Part shown: positions 42,024-50,219 of the stretch, piece after piece
Layout of the letters: each line of letters starts with the position of its first letter
Position numbering within the stretch: position 1 is the first letter of the stretch
Source: Planctomycetota bacterium
GTDB lineage: Bacteria > Planctomycetota > PLA2 > JAEUHO01
Length of the DNA: 64,000 nt
NCBI GenBank assembly: GCA_020851795.1
Contig: JADZCA010000056.1
Coordinates: 103,536-167,535 of the forward strand
Reading direction: 5' to 3'
The notes under the pieces: generated by a model
Database searches by the model: none
Seen by the model: the letters and a program-made list of their open reading frames with translations, nothing else
Told to the model about the DNA's origin: nothing
Made by a program: the position numbers and the translations under genes

Positions 42024-42935
42024 TCAGTCGAAGAGCGCGGCGGCGAACGCGGCGGGGTCGAAGACCTCGATGTCGTCGATCTGCTCGCCCGTGCCGACGA
42101 ACTTGACCGGCACGCCGATCGTGTCGCGGACCGCGACCAGCGCGCCGCCCTTGGCCGTGCCGTCGAGCTTGGTCACGAAGATGCCCGTGACCGTCACCGC
42201 CTTGTGGAACTGCTCCGCCTGGCGGATCGCGTTCTGGCCGTTGGTCGCGTCGATCACGAGCAGCGTCTCGTGCGGCGCGTCCGGGACCGCTTTCTTGACC
42301 ACGCGGCGGATCTTCTCGAGCTCCTGCATCAGGTTCGTCTGCGTGTGCAGCCGGCCCGCGGTGTCGATCACCACGTAGTCGGCCCCGCGCGCCTTGCCCG
42401 CCGTCACCGCGTCGAAGGCCACCGCCGCCGGGTCGGCGCCCTGCGCCTGCTTGACGATCTCGACGCCGTTGCGCTCGCTCCAGATCGTCAGCTGCTCGAC
42501 CGCCGCCGCGCGGAACGTGTCGGCCGCGCCCAGCACCACGCGCGCGCCGTCGCGCTTGAGGAACTTCGTCAGCTTGCCGATCGACGTCGTCTTGCCCGAG
42601 CCGTTGACGCCGCAGACGAGGATCACCGTCGGCCCCGACGCCGCCCGGACCAGCGCGTTGCCGCCGGAGCGAAGCCGCTCGGTGATGCGCTCGCGCAGGA
42701 AGGGCTCGACGTCCTCGCTCCGCTGGAGGCGCTTCGCCTTCCACGCCGCGCGCACCTCGTCGATCAGCGCCGTCGTCGTCCTCGGCCCCACGTCGCCGGC
42801 GAGCAGCGCCCGCTCGAGGTCGGCGAGCAGCGACTCGTCGAGCGCGCGGCCGAGGAAGAGCGCGCGCCGCAGCCCGCCCGCGAGGACCTCCCGCGTCTTG
42901 GCGAGCCCGCGCTTGAGCTTGTCGAAGAGCCCCAT
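42024..42935 (-). CDS. ftsY: Signal recognition particle receptor FtsY
   Basis: A 303-aa SRP GTPase, the membrane-associated receptor for SRP-ribosome complexes. GTPase motifs are GVNGSGKTT (G1), DTFRAAAVEQL, DTAGR (G3), TKLDGTAKGG (G4) and the closing GTGEQIDDIEVFDP. The N domain is short and there is no acidic A domain, as in many minimal FtsY proteins. The ATG is 7 nt after the nusB stop; last gene of ribH-nusB-ftsY. Confidence 0.96.
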   Translation of the reverse strand: MGLFDKLKRGLAKTREVLAGGLRRALFLGRALDESLLADLERALLAGDVGPRTTTALIDEVRAAWKAKRLQRSEDVEPFLRERITERLRSGGNALVRAASGPTVILVCGVNGSGKTTSIGKLTKFLKRDGARVVLGAADTFRAAAVEQLTIWSERNGVEIVKQAQGADPAAVAFDAVTAGKARGADYVVIDTAGRLHTQTNLMQELEKIRRVVKKAVPDAPHETLLVIDATNGQNAIRQAEQFHKAVTVTGIFVTKLDGTAKGGALVAVRDTIGVPVKFVGTGEQIDDIEVFDPAAFAAALFD

Positions 42936-42942
42936 GACGTCC

Positions 42943-43368
42943 TCACACCGGGAGACCGCGGTCCTTGCGGATGCGGTCGAGGATGCCGTTGACGAACGCG
43001 CCGCTCTGCTCGGTGCTGTAGCGCTTGGCCAGCTCGATCGCCTCGTTGATGACGACCTTCGTCGGCACGTCGCGCTCGTGCAGCATCTCGTAGCACCCGA
43101 TGCGCAGCACGTTGCGGTCGATCACCGCCATGCGGCCCAGCCCCCAGTTCTTGGCGGCCTCGGAGAGCAGCGTGTCGATGGCGGGACGGTGCAGCGTGAC
43201 CCCGTCCACGAGCTTCTTCGCGTACTCGGTCGCCTCCGCCTCGCCCTGCTTGCCCGAGAGCTCCTCGTGCAGGAAGCCGTCGAGGCGCTCGCGGTAGCCC
43301 GCACCCTGCACGTCGAGGGCGTAGAGGAACTGGAGCGCGAGCTCGCGCGCACGCGTGCGGACCCTCAC
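42943..43368 (-). CDS. nusB: Transcription antitermination factor NusB
   Basis: A 141-aa all-helical protein that binds boxA with NusE in rRNA antitermination. RTRARELALQFLYALD at the start and NVLRIGCYEML, VVINEAIELAKRYS and FVNGILDRI at the end are family blocks. The GTG start overlaps the ribH stop (GTGA). The ribH-nusB order is widespread in bacteria. Confidence 0.94.
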   Translation of the reverse strand: MRVRTRARELALQFLYALDVQGAGYRERLDGFLHEELSGKQGEAEATEYAKKLVDGVTLHRPAIDTLLSEAAKNWGLGRMAVIDRNVLRIGCYEMLHERDVPTKVVINEAIELAKRYSTEQSGAFVNGILDRIRKDRGLPV

Positions 43369-43856
43369 GACGTCGTCTCCCAGCGCCGGAACGCGCGCGC
43401 GAGCCGCACCGCGGCCTCGGCGGCCTCGCGGCCCTTGTGCCCGCCCTTGCCCGGCGCCGCCCCGGGCGCGCTGCGCGCGTCGGCCTGCGCCTTCGTGTCG
43501 GCGGTGATCACGCCGAACGCCACCGGCACGCGCGAGGCGACCGAGACGTCCATCAGGCCCTTCGCGCACGCGTCGGCGATCACGCGGTCGTGCACCGTCT
43601 CGCCGCGGACCAGGCAGCCCAGCGCCACAACCGCGTCCACCTCGCCCGTCGCGACGGCCCGCGCGGCCGCCGCCGGCAGCTCGAAGGCGCCCGGGACCTC
43701 GACCACCGTCACGTCGGCGTCCGCGACGCCCGCCGCGAGGAGCGTCTCGAGCGCGCCCGCCCGCAGGCGGTCGGTCACGTCCGCGTTCCAGCGCGAGACG
43801 AGGACCGTGATGCGCAGGCCGCGACCGTCGAGGTCGCCGCGGATCGTGCGAGGCAT
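43365..43856 (-). CDS. ribH: 6,7-dimethyl-8-ribityllumazine synthase
   Basis: A 163-aa enzyme of riboflavin synthesis that condenses 5-amino-6-ribitylaminouracil with dihydroxybutanone phosphate. The EVPGAFELP and GCLVRGETVHDRV blocks (His in the active site) and VPVAFGVITADT are conserved. The usual phosphate-binding region near the end is stretched by a Gly/Ala insert (SAPGAAPGKGGHKGREAA). The leader of about 25 nt follows TAGACT. Confidence 0.93.
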   Translation of the reverse strand: MPRTIRGDLDGRGLRITVLVSRWNADVTDRLRAGALETLLAAGVADADVTVVEVPGAFELPAAAARAVATGEVDAVVALGCLVRGETVHDRVIADACAKGLMDVSVASRVPVAFGVITADTKAQADARSAPGAAPGKGGHKGREAAEAAVRLARAFRRWETTS

Positions 43857-43888
43857 GGGAGAGAGCGCCCGAGGGAGGAAGGACGCCG

Positions 43889-43894
43889 AGTCTA
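43889..43894 (-). promoter_or_regulatory. -10 element (TAGACT) of ribH-nusB-ftsY
   Basis: GGTAGACT on the minus strand, 32 nt before the ATG of ribH. No FMN riboswitch fits in the short leader. Confidence 0.5.
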
Positions 43895-44002
43895 CCCCGC
43901 GTCGGTCCGGGGCGGCGCGATCCGTCCCCGCCGCGCGGCGTCCGGGGAGCGCGCCGTCGTCGCGGCCGCCCGCGCAAACGCCGCGGGCGCGCGCCGCCGT
44001 GG

Positions 44003-44008
44003 TTTCAT
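44003..44008 (+). promoter_or_regulatory. Possible -10 element (TTTCAT) of moeA-lnt
   Basis: TTTCAT ends 6 nt before the moeA ATG. It is a weak match, supported mainly by its spacing, which equals that of hutH. Confidence 0.3.
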
Positions 44009-44014
44009 CCGACG

Positions 44015-45310
44015 ATGCTCCGCGTCGAGGAGGCGCTCGCCCGCGTCGCCGCTGCCGCCGGCGCGCCCTCGAGGCGCGTCGAGCGCGTCGCGCTGCCCGA
44101 CGCGCTCGGGCGCGTGCTCGCCGCCGACGTCGCGATCGACCACGACGTCCCGCCGTTCCCGCGCGCGATGATGGACGGGTTCGCCGTGCGCGCGGCCGAC
44201 GTCCTAGGCCCCACGGCCGAGCTCGCGGTGGTGGGGCGCGTGCTCGCGGGAGCGTCGTTCCCCCGCGCGCTCGCGCCCGGCGAGGCGGTCGCGATCATGA
44301 CGGGCGCGCCCGTGCCCGACGGCGCCGACGCGGTCGTCCCCGTCGAGCGGTCCGTCCCCGCGGCGGGGCCGCGCGGCGCCGAGACGCGCGTGCGCCTCGA
44401 GGGGCCCGCGCGCGCGGGCCACCACGTCGCGCGGCGCGCCGAGCAGGTCGCGCAGGGCGCGGTGGTCGCGCGGGCCGGCGTGACGCTCTCGCCGGCGCGG
44501 CTCGGCGTGCTGGCCGCGGCCGGCTGCGCGTCGGTGCCGGTCGCGGCGGCGCCGCGCGTCGCGGTGGTGTGCACCGGCGACGAGCTCGTCCCCGTCGCGT
44601 CGCGTCCCGCGCCGTCGCAGATCCGCGACAGCAACGGCCACACGCTCGTCGCGCAGGCCCGGCGCGCGGGGGCGACCGCCCGCTACGACGGCCCCGTCCG
44701 CGACGACCCCGCCGCGCTGCGTGCGGCGATCCTCGCCGCGCTCGACGCCGACGTCGTCTGCCTCTCCGGAGGCGTCAGCATGGGCGAGAAGGACCTCGTC
44801 CCCGACCTGCTCGTCGCGTGCGGGGTCGAGCCGGTGTTCCACCGCTGGGCGGTCAAGCCCGGTGGGCCGCTCTGGTTCGGGCGCCGCGGGACGACGCTCG
44901 TGTTCGGGCTGCCCGGCAACCCCTCGGCGTCCTTCGTCGGCTTCGAGCTCCTCGTCGTCCCCGCGCTGCGCACGCGGCTCGGGGTCCCGTTCGCCCCGCG
45001 CGCGACCGTGCCGGCGAAGCCGCGGGGCGCGTTCCCGGCGCCGACGGCGCGGCGCCACTACGTCCCGGTCGCGCTCGACGTCGCCCCGGGGCCCGTGCCG
45101 TGCCTCGTGGCCGAGCCCGTCGCGTGGAAGGGGTCGGGCGACCCGTTCGGGCTCGCCGCCGCCACGGGGCTCGCGGTCGTGCTCGAGACCGGCGCCCCGC
45201 CGCCGCCCTCGTGCGGCCACGAGGGCCACCCCGCCGCCGCGGGCCCGCTCGACGCCGCGGGCCACGTGGACGTCGTGCCGCTGCACGGCCTGCCGTGGGG
45301 GGCGCCGTGA
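44015..45310 (+). CDS. moeA: Molybdopterin molybdenumtransferase MoeA
   Basis: A 431-aa enzyme that inserts molybdate into adenylylated molybdopterin. PPFPRAMMDGFAVRA, IMTGAPVPDGADAVVPVE, TGDELV, IRDSNGHTLVAQ, SGGVSMGEKD and FGLPGNPSASFV are the standard blocks. The C-terminal domain IV is slightly extended with a His-containing GHEGHPAAAG loop. The stop overlaps lnt by GTGA. It complements moaD and moaE at 19 kb, implying a functional molybdoenzyme in this organism. Confidence 0.95.
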   Translation: MLRVEEALARVAAAAGAPSRRVERVALPDALGRVLAADVAIDHDVPPFPRAMMDGFAVRAADVLGPTAELAVVGRVLAGASFPRALAPGEAVAIMTGAPVPDGADAVVPVERSVPAAGPRGAETRVRLEGPARAGHHVARRAEQVAQGAVVARAGVTLSPARLGVLAAAGCASVPVAAAPRVAVVCTGDELVPVASRPAPSQIRDSNGHTLVAQARRAGATARYDGPVRDDPAALRAAILAALDADVVCLSGGVSMGEKDLVPDLLVACGVEPVFHRWAVKPGGPLWFGRRGTTLVFGLPGNPSASFVGFELLVVPALRTRLGVPFAPRATVPAKPRGAFPAPTARRHYVPVALDVAPGPVPCLVAEPVAWKGSGDPFGLAAATGLAVVLETGAPPPPSCGHEGHPAAAGPLDAAGHVDVVPLHGLPWGAP

Positions 45311-47160
45311 GCCCGCGCCTGCGCGTCGCGCTCGAGCGCCTCGGGCTGGTCGCGCTCGGGACGGCCCTCGAGACGCTCGCGATGCCGCCGGGCCCCGTGC
45401 CGGCGGCCGTGTTCGTGCAGGACGCACCGTTCCTCGCCCTGCTCTGGCACCGCGGGGGCGCGCGCTGGAAGCGCTGGGCGCTGCTCTACGGCGTCGTGCG
45501 CTTCGCCGTCGGGCTGCGGTGGCTGGCGCACGTGCACCCCGCGATGGTGCTCGGCGCCGCGGTGGTGCTCGCGTTGACCCAGCTCGCGTTCGGGGCCGCG
45601 GTCCGCTTCCTGTCGGCCTCGCGCGTGCCGTTCCTGCCGGCAGTCGCGGTGTGCGCGGTCCTCCAGGAGCTCCTCCAGACGGCCGTCCAGGGCTCGAGCG
45701 GGATGCCGTGGCCCGCGCGGTCGCTCGCCACCGCGGCGTTCCCCCCGCTGCTCGGGGCGGCGTCGCTGCTCGGCGCGTACGGCGGCTCGGCGCTCGCCGC
45801 CGCGACGTCGGCGTGGGCCTCGGGGCTCGCGTCCCTGCGCCACGGCGACGGCGGGCGCGCGCTGCGGCTGCAGGCGCTCGTCGCCTCGGGCGTCGGCCTC
45901 GCCGTCGTCGGCGGGCTCTACGCGTGGAGCGGCGCGGTGCACCGCGCCGAGGTCGAGGCGCGGCTCGACGGGCCCGACGCGCGGGCGGCGCGCACGGCGC
46001 CGCTGGTGGTCGTGCAGGCCGACATCGCGCAGGAGCTCAAGAACGAGCGCACGGAGGCGGACGCCGCCAACCGCATCTTCAACGAGCACCTGCGGCTGAC
46101 CGTCGAGGCGCTCGAGACGCTGCGCGACGAGCGCTCCGGCGCGCTCGCGGTGATCTGGCCCGAGACGATGGTGCCGTGGCCGTTCCTCGACGGCCCGCTC
46201 GCCGAGCGCTTCCCCGGCGAGTGGGCGAACCAGCTTGCCGTGCTCACCGAGATCCGCCGGGCGATCCCGCCCGGCGTCACGACGCGCTTCCTCCTCGGCG
46301 TCAGCCGCTACCTCGTCGGCCGCCGCGGGCCCCGCGCCGAGGTCCACGAGCACGACCAGACCGACAGCCTCGTCTTCGTGGACCTCGCCGAGGTCCCGGC
46401 CGAGCCGCCCGACCCGCGCACGCGGCCGGCGTCGGGGCGCTGGCCGTGGGAGCTCCCCCCGGTCCACCACGACAAGGTCGTCCTCGTCCCGTGGGGGGAG
46501 TACACGCCGGGCGGCTCGTGGATCCCGTGGATCCGCGACCTGCGCAACGAGCACTCGCTGATCCCCGAGATCACGCCGGGCGACCCCGATCAGGCGCCCT
46601 TCCTCCTCGCGCCGGCGCCGCCCGAGCGACCCGGGGGGGCGAACCGCGAGGTGCGCGCGGGGACGATCGTCTGCTTCGAGATCGCGTTCCCGGCGCGCTG
46701 CCGCGCGTGGCGCGAGCGGGGCGCCACGGTGCTGCTCAACGCCGGGAACTACGCGTGGTACGGCGACACCGGCATGCCGGCGCAAGTCGAGGCGCTGGCA
46801 CGGCTTCGCGCGAGCGAGCTCGCCGTGTCGGTGGTCGTCGCCGGCAACACGGGGCCCTCGTGCATCGTGGACCCGAGCGGCGCGGTGCGGACGCGCGCGC
46901 GGCGGGACGGGCGCACGCAGTTCGTGCCCGCGTGGTGCGCCGGCCCCGTGTGGGCCGACCCCGGCTATCGGACGTTCTACTTGCGCGTGGGGGACGCTCC
47001 GTGGTACGTCGCGGGCGCAATCCTCGCCGGGGTGGCGATCCTGCGGCGGGTGCGCGGGCGGCGGTCGTCTCCACACGACGCCGGTCCCGGCGCGCCCGCG
47101 GGGGAGGCCTCGCCGGCGGGGGGAACTCCCGACGCAACCTCCGGCGCCCCCGTCAGTTAG
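45307..47160 (+). CDS. lnt: Apolipoprotein N-acyltransferase
   Basis: A 617-aa inner-membrane enzyme that N-acylates the lipoprotein Cys. About six N-terminal helices precede a nitrilase-fold domain with the catalytic triad E286 (IWPETMVP), K390 (HHDKVVLVPWGEY) and C456 (TIVCFEIAFP). GGSWIPWIRDL and LNAGNYAWYGDTGMP are further family marks. It is somewhat longer than E. coli Lnt (512 aa), mainly from loops in the nitrilase domain and a disordered tail. Its presence implies triacylated lipoproteins and a diderm envelope. Confidence 0.92.
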   Translation: MSPRLRVALERLGLVALGTALETLAMPPGPVPAAVFVQDAPFLALLWHRGGARWKRWALLYGVVRFAVGLRWLAHVHPAMVLGAAVVLALTQLAFGAAVRFLSASRVPFLPAVAVCAVLQELLQTAVQGSSGMPWPARSLATAAFPPLLGAASLLGAYGGSALAAATSAWASGLASLRHGDGGRALRLQALVASGVGLAVVGGLYAWSGAVHRAEVEARLDGPDARAARTAPLVVVQADIAQELKNERTEADAANRIFNEHLRLTVEALETLRDERSGALAVIWPETMVPWPFLDGPLAERFPGEWANQLAVLTEIRRAIPPGVTTRFLLGVSRYLVGRRGPRAEVHEHDQTDSLVFVDLAEVPAEPPDPRTRPASGRWPWELPPVHHDKVVLVPWGEYTPGGSWIPWIRDLRNEHSLIPEITPGDPDQAPFLLAPAPPERPGGANREVRAGTIVCFEIAFPARCRAWRERGATVLLNAGNYAWYGDTGMPAQVEALARLRASELAVSVVVAGNTGPSCIVDPSGAVRTRARRDGRTQFVPAWCAGPVWADPGYRTFYLRVGDAPWYVAGAILAGVAILRRVRGRRSSPHDAGPGAPAGEASPAGGTPDATSGAPVS

Positions 47161-47211
47161 GCCCCCCGGCCCCCCCGGTGGTCCACGCGACGGCGCACCG
47201 GGGGAAAGTGT

Positions 47212-47240
47212 TTGACGCGGCGGGGACGTTTTGACATAAC
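47212..47240 (+). promoter_or_regulatory. Promoter of the coiled-coil/TM operon with long leader
   Basis: TTGACG (47212-47217), a 17-nt spacer and CATAAC (47235-47240). The leader of about 138 nt can form CGTCGGGG-5 nt-CCCCGACG near its 3' third and ends with the ribosome-binding site. Confidence 0.5.
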
Positions 47241-47373
47241 GCTCGCCGCTTCCGCCCGTGCCGTTCGGACTTCCGGGAGGGTTGTCCGTCGGAGACGGTC
47301 GGAGGCCGAGGTCGGGTCTGCCCCTCGTCGGGGCGCGGCCCCCGACGATTTCGGAGCCCGACGGACACACGCC

Positions 47374-47379
47374 AGGAGG
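47374..47379 (+). promoter_or_regulatory. Consensus Shine-Dalgarno AGGAGG
   Basis: A perfect AGGAGG with 5-nt spacing to the ATG at 47385. Most genes here have a weak site or none, so this one marks high translation. Confidence 0.75.
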
Positions 47380-47384
47380 CGCGC

Positions 47385-48239
47385 ATGAGCACGGTTGCGA
47401 AGGTCTTCGTCGTCCTGAACTTCCTCCTCGCGGCCCTCTTCCTCGGCTCGGCGGCTGCCGTGCTGGGCCACAGCGACAACTGGAAGAAGCGCTACGAGGC
47501 GCTGCAGGACAGCAGCAACAAGGAGATCGGCCAGCTCAAGGCGGACGTCGCCGCGCGCGAGGGCCAGATCACCAAGCTCCAGGGCGACAAGAACACCGCC
47601 GAGGGTGAGCGCTCCAAGGCGCGCCAAGAGGCGGACACGCTCAAGACGCAGAACGAGTCGATCCTGAAGGCCTACAACGAGCTCAACTCGTCGATGGCCG
47701 CCGCGACCCGGGCGAACCAGGTCGCGCAGGCGACGATCCAGCAGAGCCGCGATCTGGTCAACGAGCTCCAGAAGGAGCGCCAGACGCTGATCGACAACCT
47801 GACGAAGGCGAACGAGGAGAAGATCGCCGCCGTCAAGATGCAGAACCAGCTCGAGCTCAACGTCGCCGACCTCTCGGCGCAGCAGAAGTCGACCGAGGCG
47901 AAGCTGTCGGAGTCGGAGCTCAAGCTCCAGCGCACGACCTTCGAGCTCGAGTCGATCAAGCGCGCCAACCCGGGCATCGGCGCGGGCTCCGAGCAGCCGT
48001 GGCAGACCGCGAAGGTCCTCGCCGCGGACAACGAGGCCAACATCGTCGTCATCTCGATCGGTTCTGAGGACGGCGTCAAGGCCGGCTTCCGCTACACGGT
48101 CTCGCGCGGCAACCAGTACGTCGCGACGATCGAGATCACGACCGTCAACGCGAAGCAGTCGGCCGGCCGTGTCGTGAACAACATGCGCAAGGGCCCGGTC
48201 GCGCCCGGCGACGACGTCATGACGGCGTCGAACCGCTAG
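47385..48239 (+). CDS. Membrane-anchored coiled-coil protein, probably abundant
   Basis: A 284-aa protein with one N-terminal membrane helix (VFVVLNFLLAALFLGSAAAVL), a long Gln/Lys/Glu-rich coiled coil (about 30-200) and a small C-terminal beta domain (ANIVVISIGSEDGVKAGFRYTV, VAPGDDVMTASNR) that recalls the beta-barrel of MreC-like proteins. Codon use is less GC-rich and more selective than the neighbours, and the Shine-Dalgarno is consensus, both signs of high expression. It is followed by a small TM protein and a strong terminator. It could be a structural envelope protein; no family name is assigned. Confidence 0.75.
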   Translation: MSTVAKVFVVLNFLLAALFLGSAAAVLGHSDNWKKRYEALQDSSNKEIGQLKADVAAREGQITKLQGDKNTAEGERSKARQEADTLKTQNESILKAYNELNSSMAAATRANQVAQATIQQSRDLVNELQKERQTLIDNLTKANEEKIAAVKMQNQLELNVADLSAQQKSTEAKLSESELKLQRTTFELESIKRANPGIGAGSEQPWQTAKVLAADNEANIVVISIGSEDGVKAGFRYTVSRGNQYVATIEITTVNAKQSAGRVVNNMRKGPVAPGDDVMTASNR

Positions 48240-48270
48240 TCCCCTCGACCCCACGAGCGAGGAGCCCACC

Positions 48271-48453
48271 ATGGCGAAGGACGTCTACGAGACCCACGAC
48301 GAGCACGAAGCGCCCCGCGACGGGCTCGGCAACGGGGTCATCATCCTGACGACGCTCGTCCTCCTGGCCGCGATCTTCGTGATCCAGAAGGCGATGGCGG
48401 ACAAGTTCAACGCCGGCATGTTCGCGGACAAGGCTGCCCCCGCGGCCAAGTAG
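48271..48453 (+). CDS. Small single-pass membrane protein in the coiled-coil operon
   Basis: A 60-aa protein with an acidic/His-rich N-terminus (YETHDEHEAPRDG), one membrane helix (GVIILTTLVLLAAIFVIQ) and a short tail ending in Ala/Lys. GAGGAG lies 6 nt before the ATG. It begins 31 nt after the coiled-coil gene and shares its low-GC, high-expression codon use, so a two-component membrane assembly is plausible. No homologous family is recognised. Confidence 0.72.
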   Translation: MAKDVYETHDEHEAPRDGLGNGVIILTTLVLLAAIFVIQKAMADKFNAGMFADKAAPAAK

Positions 48454-48468
48454 AGCGATCGGTCTTGC

Positions 48469-48509
48469 AGAACGCCGCGGCCCGGAAGGGCCGCGGCGTT
48501 CTTCGTTTT
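48469..48509 (+). terminator. Strong intrinsic terminator
   Basis: A perfect 15-bp stem, AGAACGCCGCGGCCC-GGAA-GGGCCGCGGCGTTCT, followed by TCGTTTTG, directly after the small TM gene. Confidence 0.92.
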
Positions 48510-48510
48510 G

Positions 48511-48892
48511 TGGTTTCGCGGGCTGTTCTGCGGGCGCCTGGAAGAGGCGACGCGGGCGGGGATGACCGGGTGGCGTCGTCGTACGGCGCCCCCGATCGGG
48601 AGCGCGCGGACGGAGCGCCCGCAGGCCCGCGACGGACTGTGGTTTCGCGGGCTGTTCTGCGGGCGCCTGAAGGACGCGCCGATGCGGCGGGGATCGCCGC
48701 GAGAGGCACCCCGCGCCCCCGAGCGGGAGCGCGCGGACGGAGCGCCCGCAGGCCCGCGACGGACTGTGGATTCGCGGGCTGTTCTGCGGGCGCCTGAAGG
48801 GCGCGCCGTTGCGTCGGGGATCGCCGCGAGAGGCACCCCACGCCCCCGAGCGGGAGCGAGGGGACGGAGCGCCCGCAGGCCCGCGAGGCCGG
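48511..48892 (+). repeat. Tandem 129-bp repeats, three units upstream of mreB
   Basis: Units start at 48511, 48640 and 48767, each beginning TGG(T/A)TTCGCGGGCTGTTCTG. Each carries inverted arms near its ends (TGCGGGCGC and GCGCCCGCA) that could pair across about 80 nt. Units 2 and 3 share a variant centre (GATCGCCGCGAGAGGCACCCC region), while unit 1 resembles the downstream array. The gene-free stretch 48454-49124 holds the terminator, this array, about 130 nt without features and the mreB promoter. Confidence 0.88.
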
Positions 48893-49026
48893 TGGGTCGC
48901 GCCGCGATGTCGGCGCGGGGCACGGGCGGCTCGACGGGACCGGCGGTCACGTCTGCCCGTGGGGGTGCATCGGGCCGTCGCCACGACCGGTGGGGGACGG
49001 TGCGACGCAGCGTCGCTGACTCGGGG

Positions 49027-49032
49027 TATCCT
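49027..49032 (+). promoter_or_regulatory. -10 element (TATCCT) of mreB
   Basis: GGTATCCT about 92 nt before the mreB ATG, just past the repeat array. Confidence 0.5.
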
Positions 49033-49124
49033 CCGCGCGCCTCGACGGGCTTCCGAGGGCGCTCCGCACCGGCGCCGCGTCCGCGGTCCCCGCCGTCGCC
49101 CCCGCGCGCGGACGACTCGCCCCC

Positions 49125-50177
49125 ATGGCCAACCTCTTCGAGTGGTTCCTCGGCAAGTTCTCCATCGACATGGGGATCGACCTCGGGACCGCCAACACGC
49201 TCGTCTACGTGCAGGGCAAGGGCATCGTCCTGAACGAGCCCAGCGTCGTCGCCGTCAAGAAGGGCACGAACAAGGTGCTCCTCGACGGCCGCGCGGTCGG
49301 CGACACCGCGAAGGAGATGCTCGGCAAGACGCCGGGCAACATCGTCGCCATCCGCCCGCTCAAGGACGGCGTCATCGCCGACTTCGAGATCACCGAGGCG
49401 ATGCTGCGCTACTTCATCCACAAGGTGCACGACCGCACGTGGGGCGTGCGGCCCCGCGTGGTGATCGCGATCCCGTACGGCATCACGCCCGTCGAGAAGC
49501 GCGCGGTGATCAACTCCGCCGAGCGCGCGGGCGCGCGCAAGGTCTACCTCATCGAGGAGCCGATGGCCGCGGGCATCGGCGTCGGGCTCCCGATCACCGA
49601 GGCGCAGGCGTCGATGATCTGCGACATCGGCGGCGGCACGACCGAGGTCGCGGTGATCTCGCTGGCGGGCATCGTGACCGCGAAGCCGGTGCGCGTGGCG
49701 GGCGACGAGATGGACGAGGCCATCGTCAACCACATGCGCAACACCTACAACCTGCTCATCGGCGAGCAGACGGCCGAGAAGATCAAGATCGGCATCGGCA
49801 GCGCGTACCCGCTCAAGCGCGAGATGACGATGGACGTCAAGGGCCGCGACCTCAAGCACGGCCTGCCGCGCAAGGTCGTCGTCACCAGCGAGGAGATCCG
49901 CGAGGCGCTCCAGGAGCCGGTGCGCCAGATCGTGGGCGCGGTGAAGGACACGCTCGAGGCCACGCCGCCCGAGCTGGCCGCCGACCTCGTGGACAGCGGC
50001 ATCGTGCTCGCCGGCGGCGGCTCGCTGCTACGCGGCATCGACCGCGTCATCGCCGAGGAGATCAACCTGCCCGTCCGCGTCGCCGAGGACCCGCTCACCG
50101 CGGTGGCCCGCGGGACCGGCGTCTTCCTCGAGAAGCTCTCCGAGCTGAAGAACGCGCTCGATCAAGCCGAAGACTGA
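49125..50177 (+). CDS. mreB: Rod-shape determining protein MreB
   Basis: A 350-aa bacterial actin homologue that forms membrane-bound filaments guiding elongasome peptidoglycan synthesis. Nucleotide-binding blocks are [12 protein letters not shown] (phosphate 1), [12 protein letters not shown] (phosphate 2) and [13 protein letters not shown] (adenosine). The N-terminal LFEWFLGKF is an amphipathic membrane-binding helix. Its presence argues for a peptidoglycan wall and a rod-like phase. It is separated from mreC by 779 bp of repeats, and its stop codon lies inside a 24-bp palindrome. Confidence 0.97.
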   Translation: MANLFEWFLGKFSIDMGIDLGTANTLVYVQGKGIVLNEPSVVAVKKGTNKVLLDGRAVGDTAKEMLGKTPGNIVAIRPLKDGVIADFEITEAMLRYFIHKVHDRTWGVRPRVVIAIPYGITPVEKRAVINSAERAGARKVYLIEEPMAAGIGVGLPITEAQASMICDIGGGTTEVAVISLAGIVTAKPVRVAGDEMDEAIVNHMRNTYNLLIGEQTAEKIKIGIGSAYPLKREMTMDVKGRDLKHGLPRKVVVTSEEIREALQEPVRQIVGAVKDTLEATPPELAADLVDSGIVLAGGGSLLRGIDRVIAEEINLPVRVAEDPLTAVARGTGVFLEKLSELKNALDQAED

Positions 50178-50213
50178 ACCTCGGCCGCAGGCCGAGGTTC
50201 AGTCTTCGGCTTG
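50163..50213 (+). terminator. Perfect 24-bp palindrome containing the mreB stop
   Basis: The left arm (50163-50186) includes the last mreB codons and TGA. The loop is GCA, and the right arm (50190-50213) is an exact complement, followed by a T/C-rich GTTCGTTCCTTTC. It is a very stable terminator that separates mreB from the array and from mreC. Confidence 0.88.
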
Positions 50214-50219
50214 GTTCGT

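Noticed and set aside
43857..43888. FMN riboswitch before ribH
   Set aside because: The leader is only about 25-30 nt, too short for the aptamer.
47231..47236. TTGACA as -35 of the coiled-coil operon
   Set aside because: No acceptable -10 hexamer lies 16-18 nt downstream; the upstream TTGACG pairs with CATAAC at 17 nt instead.
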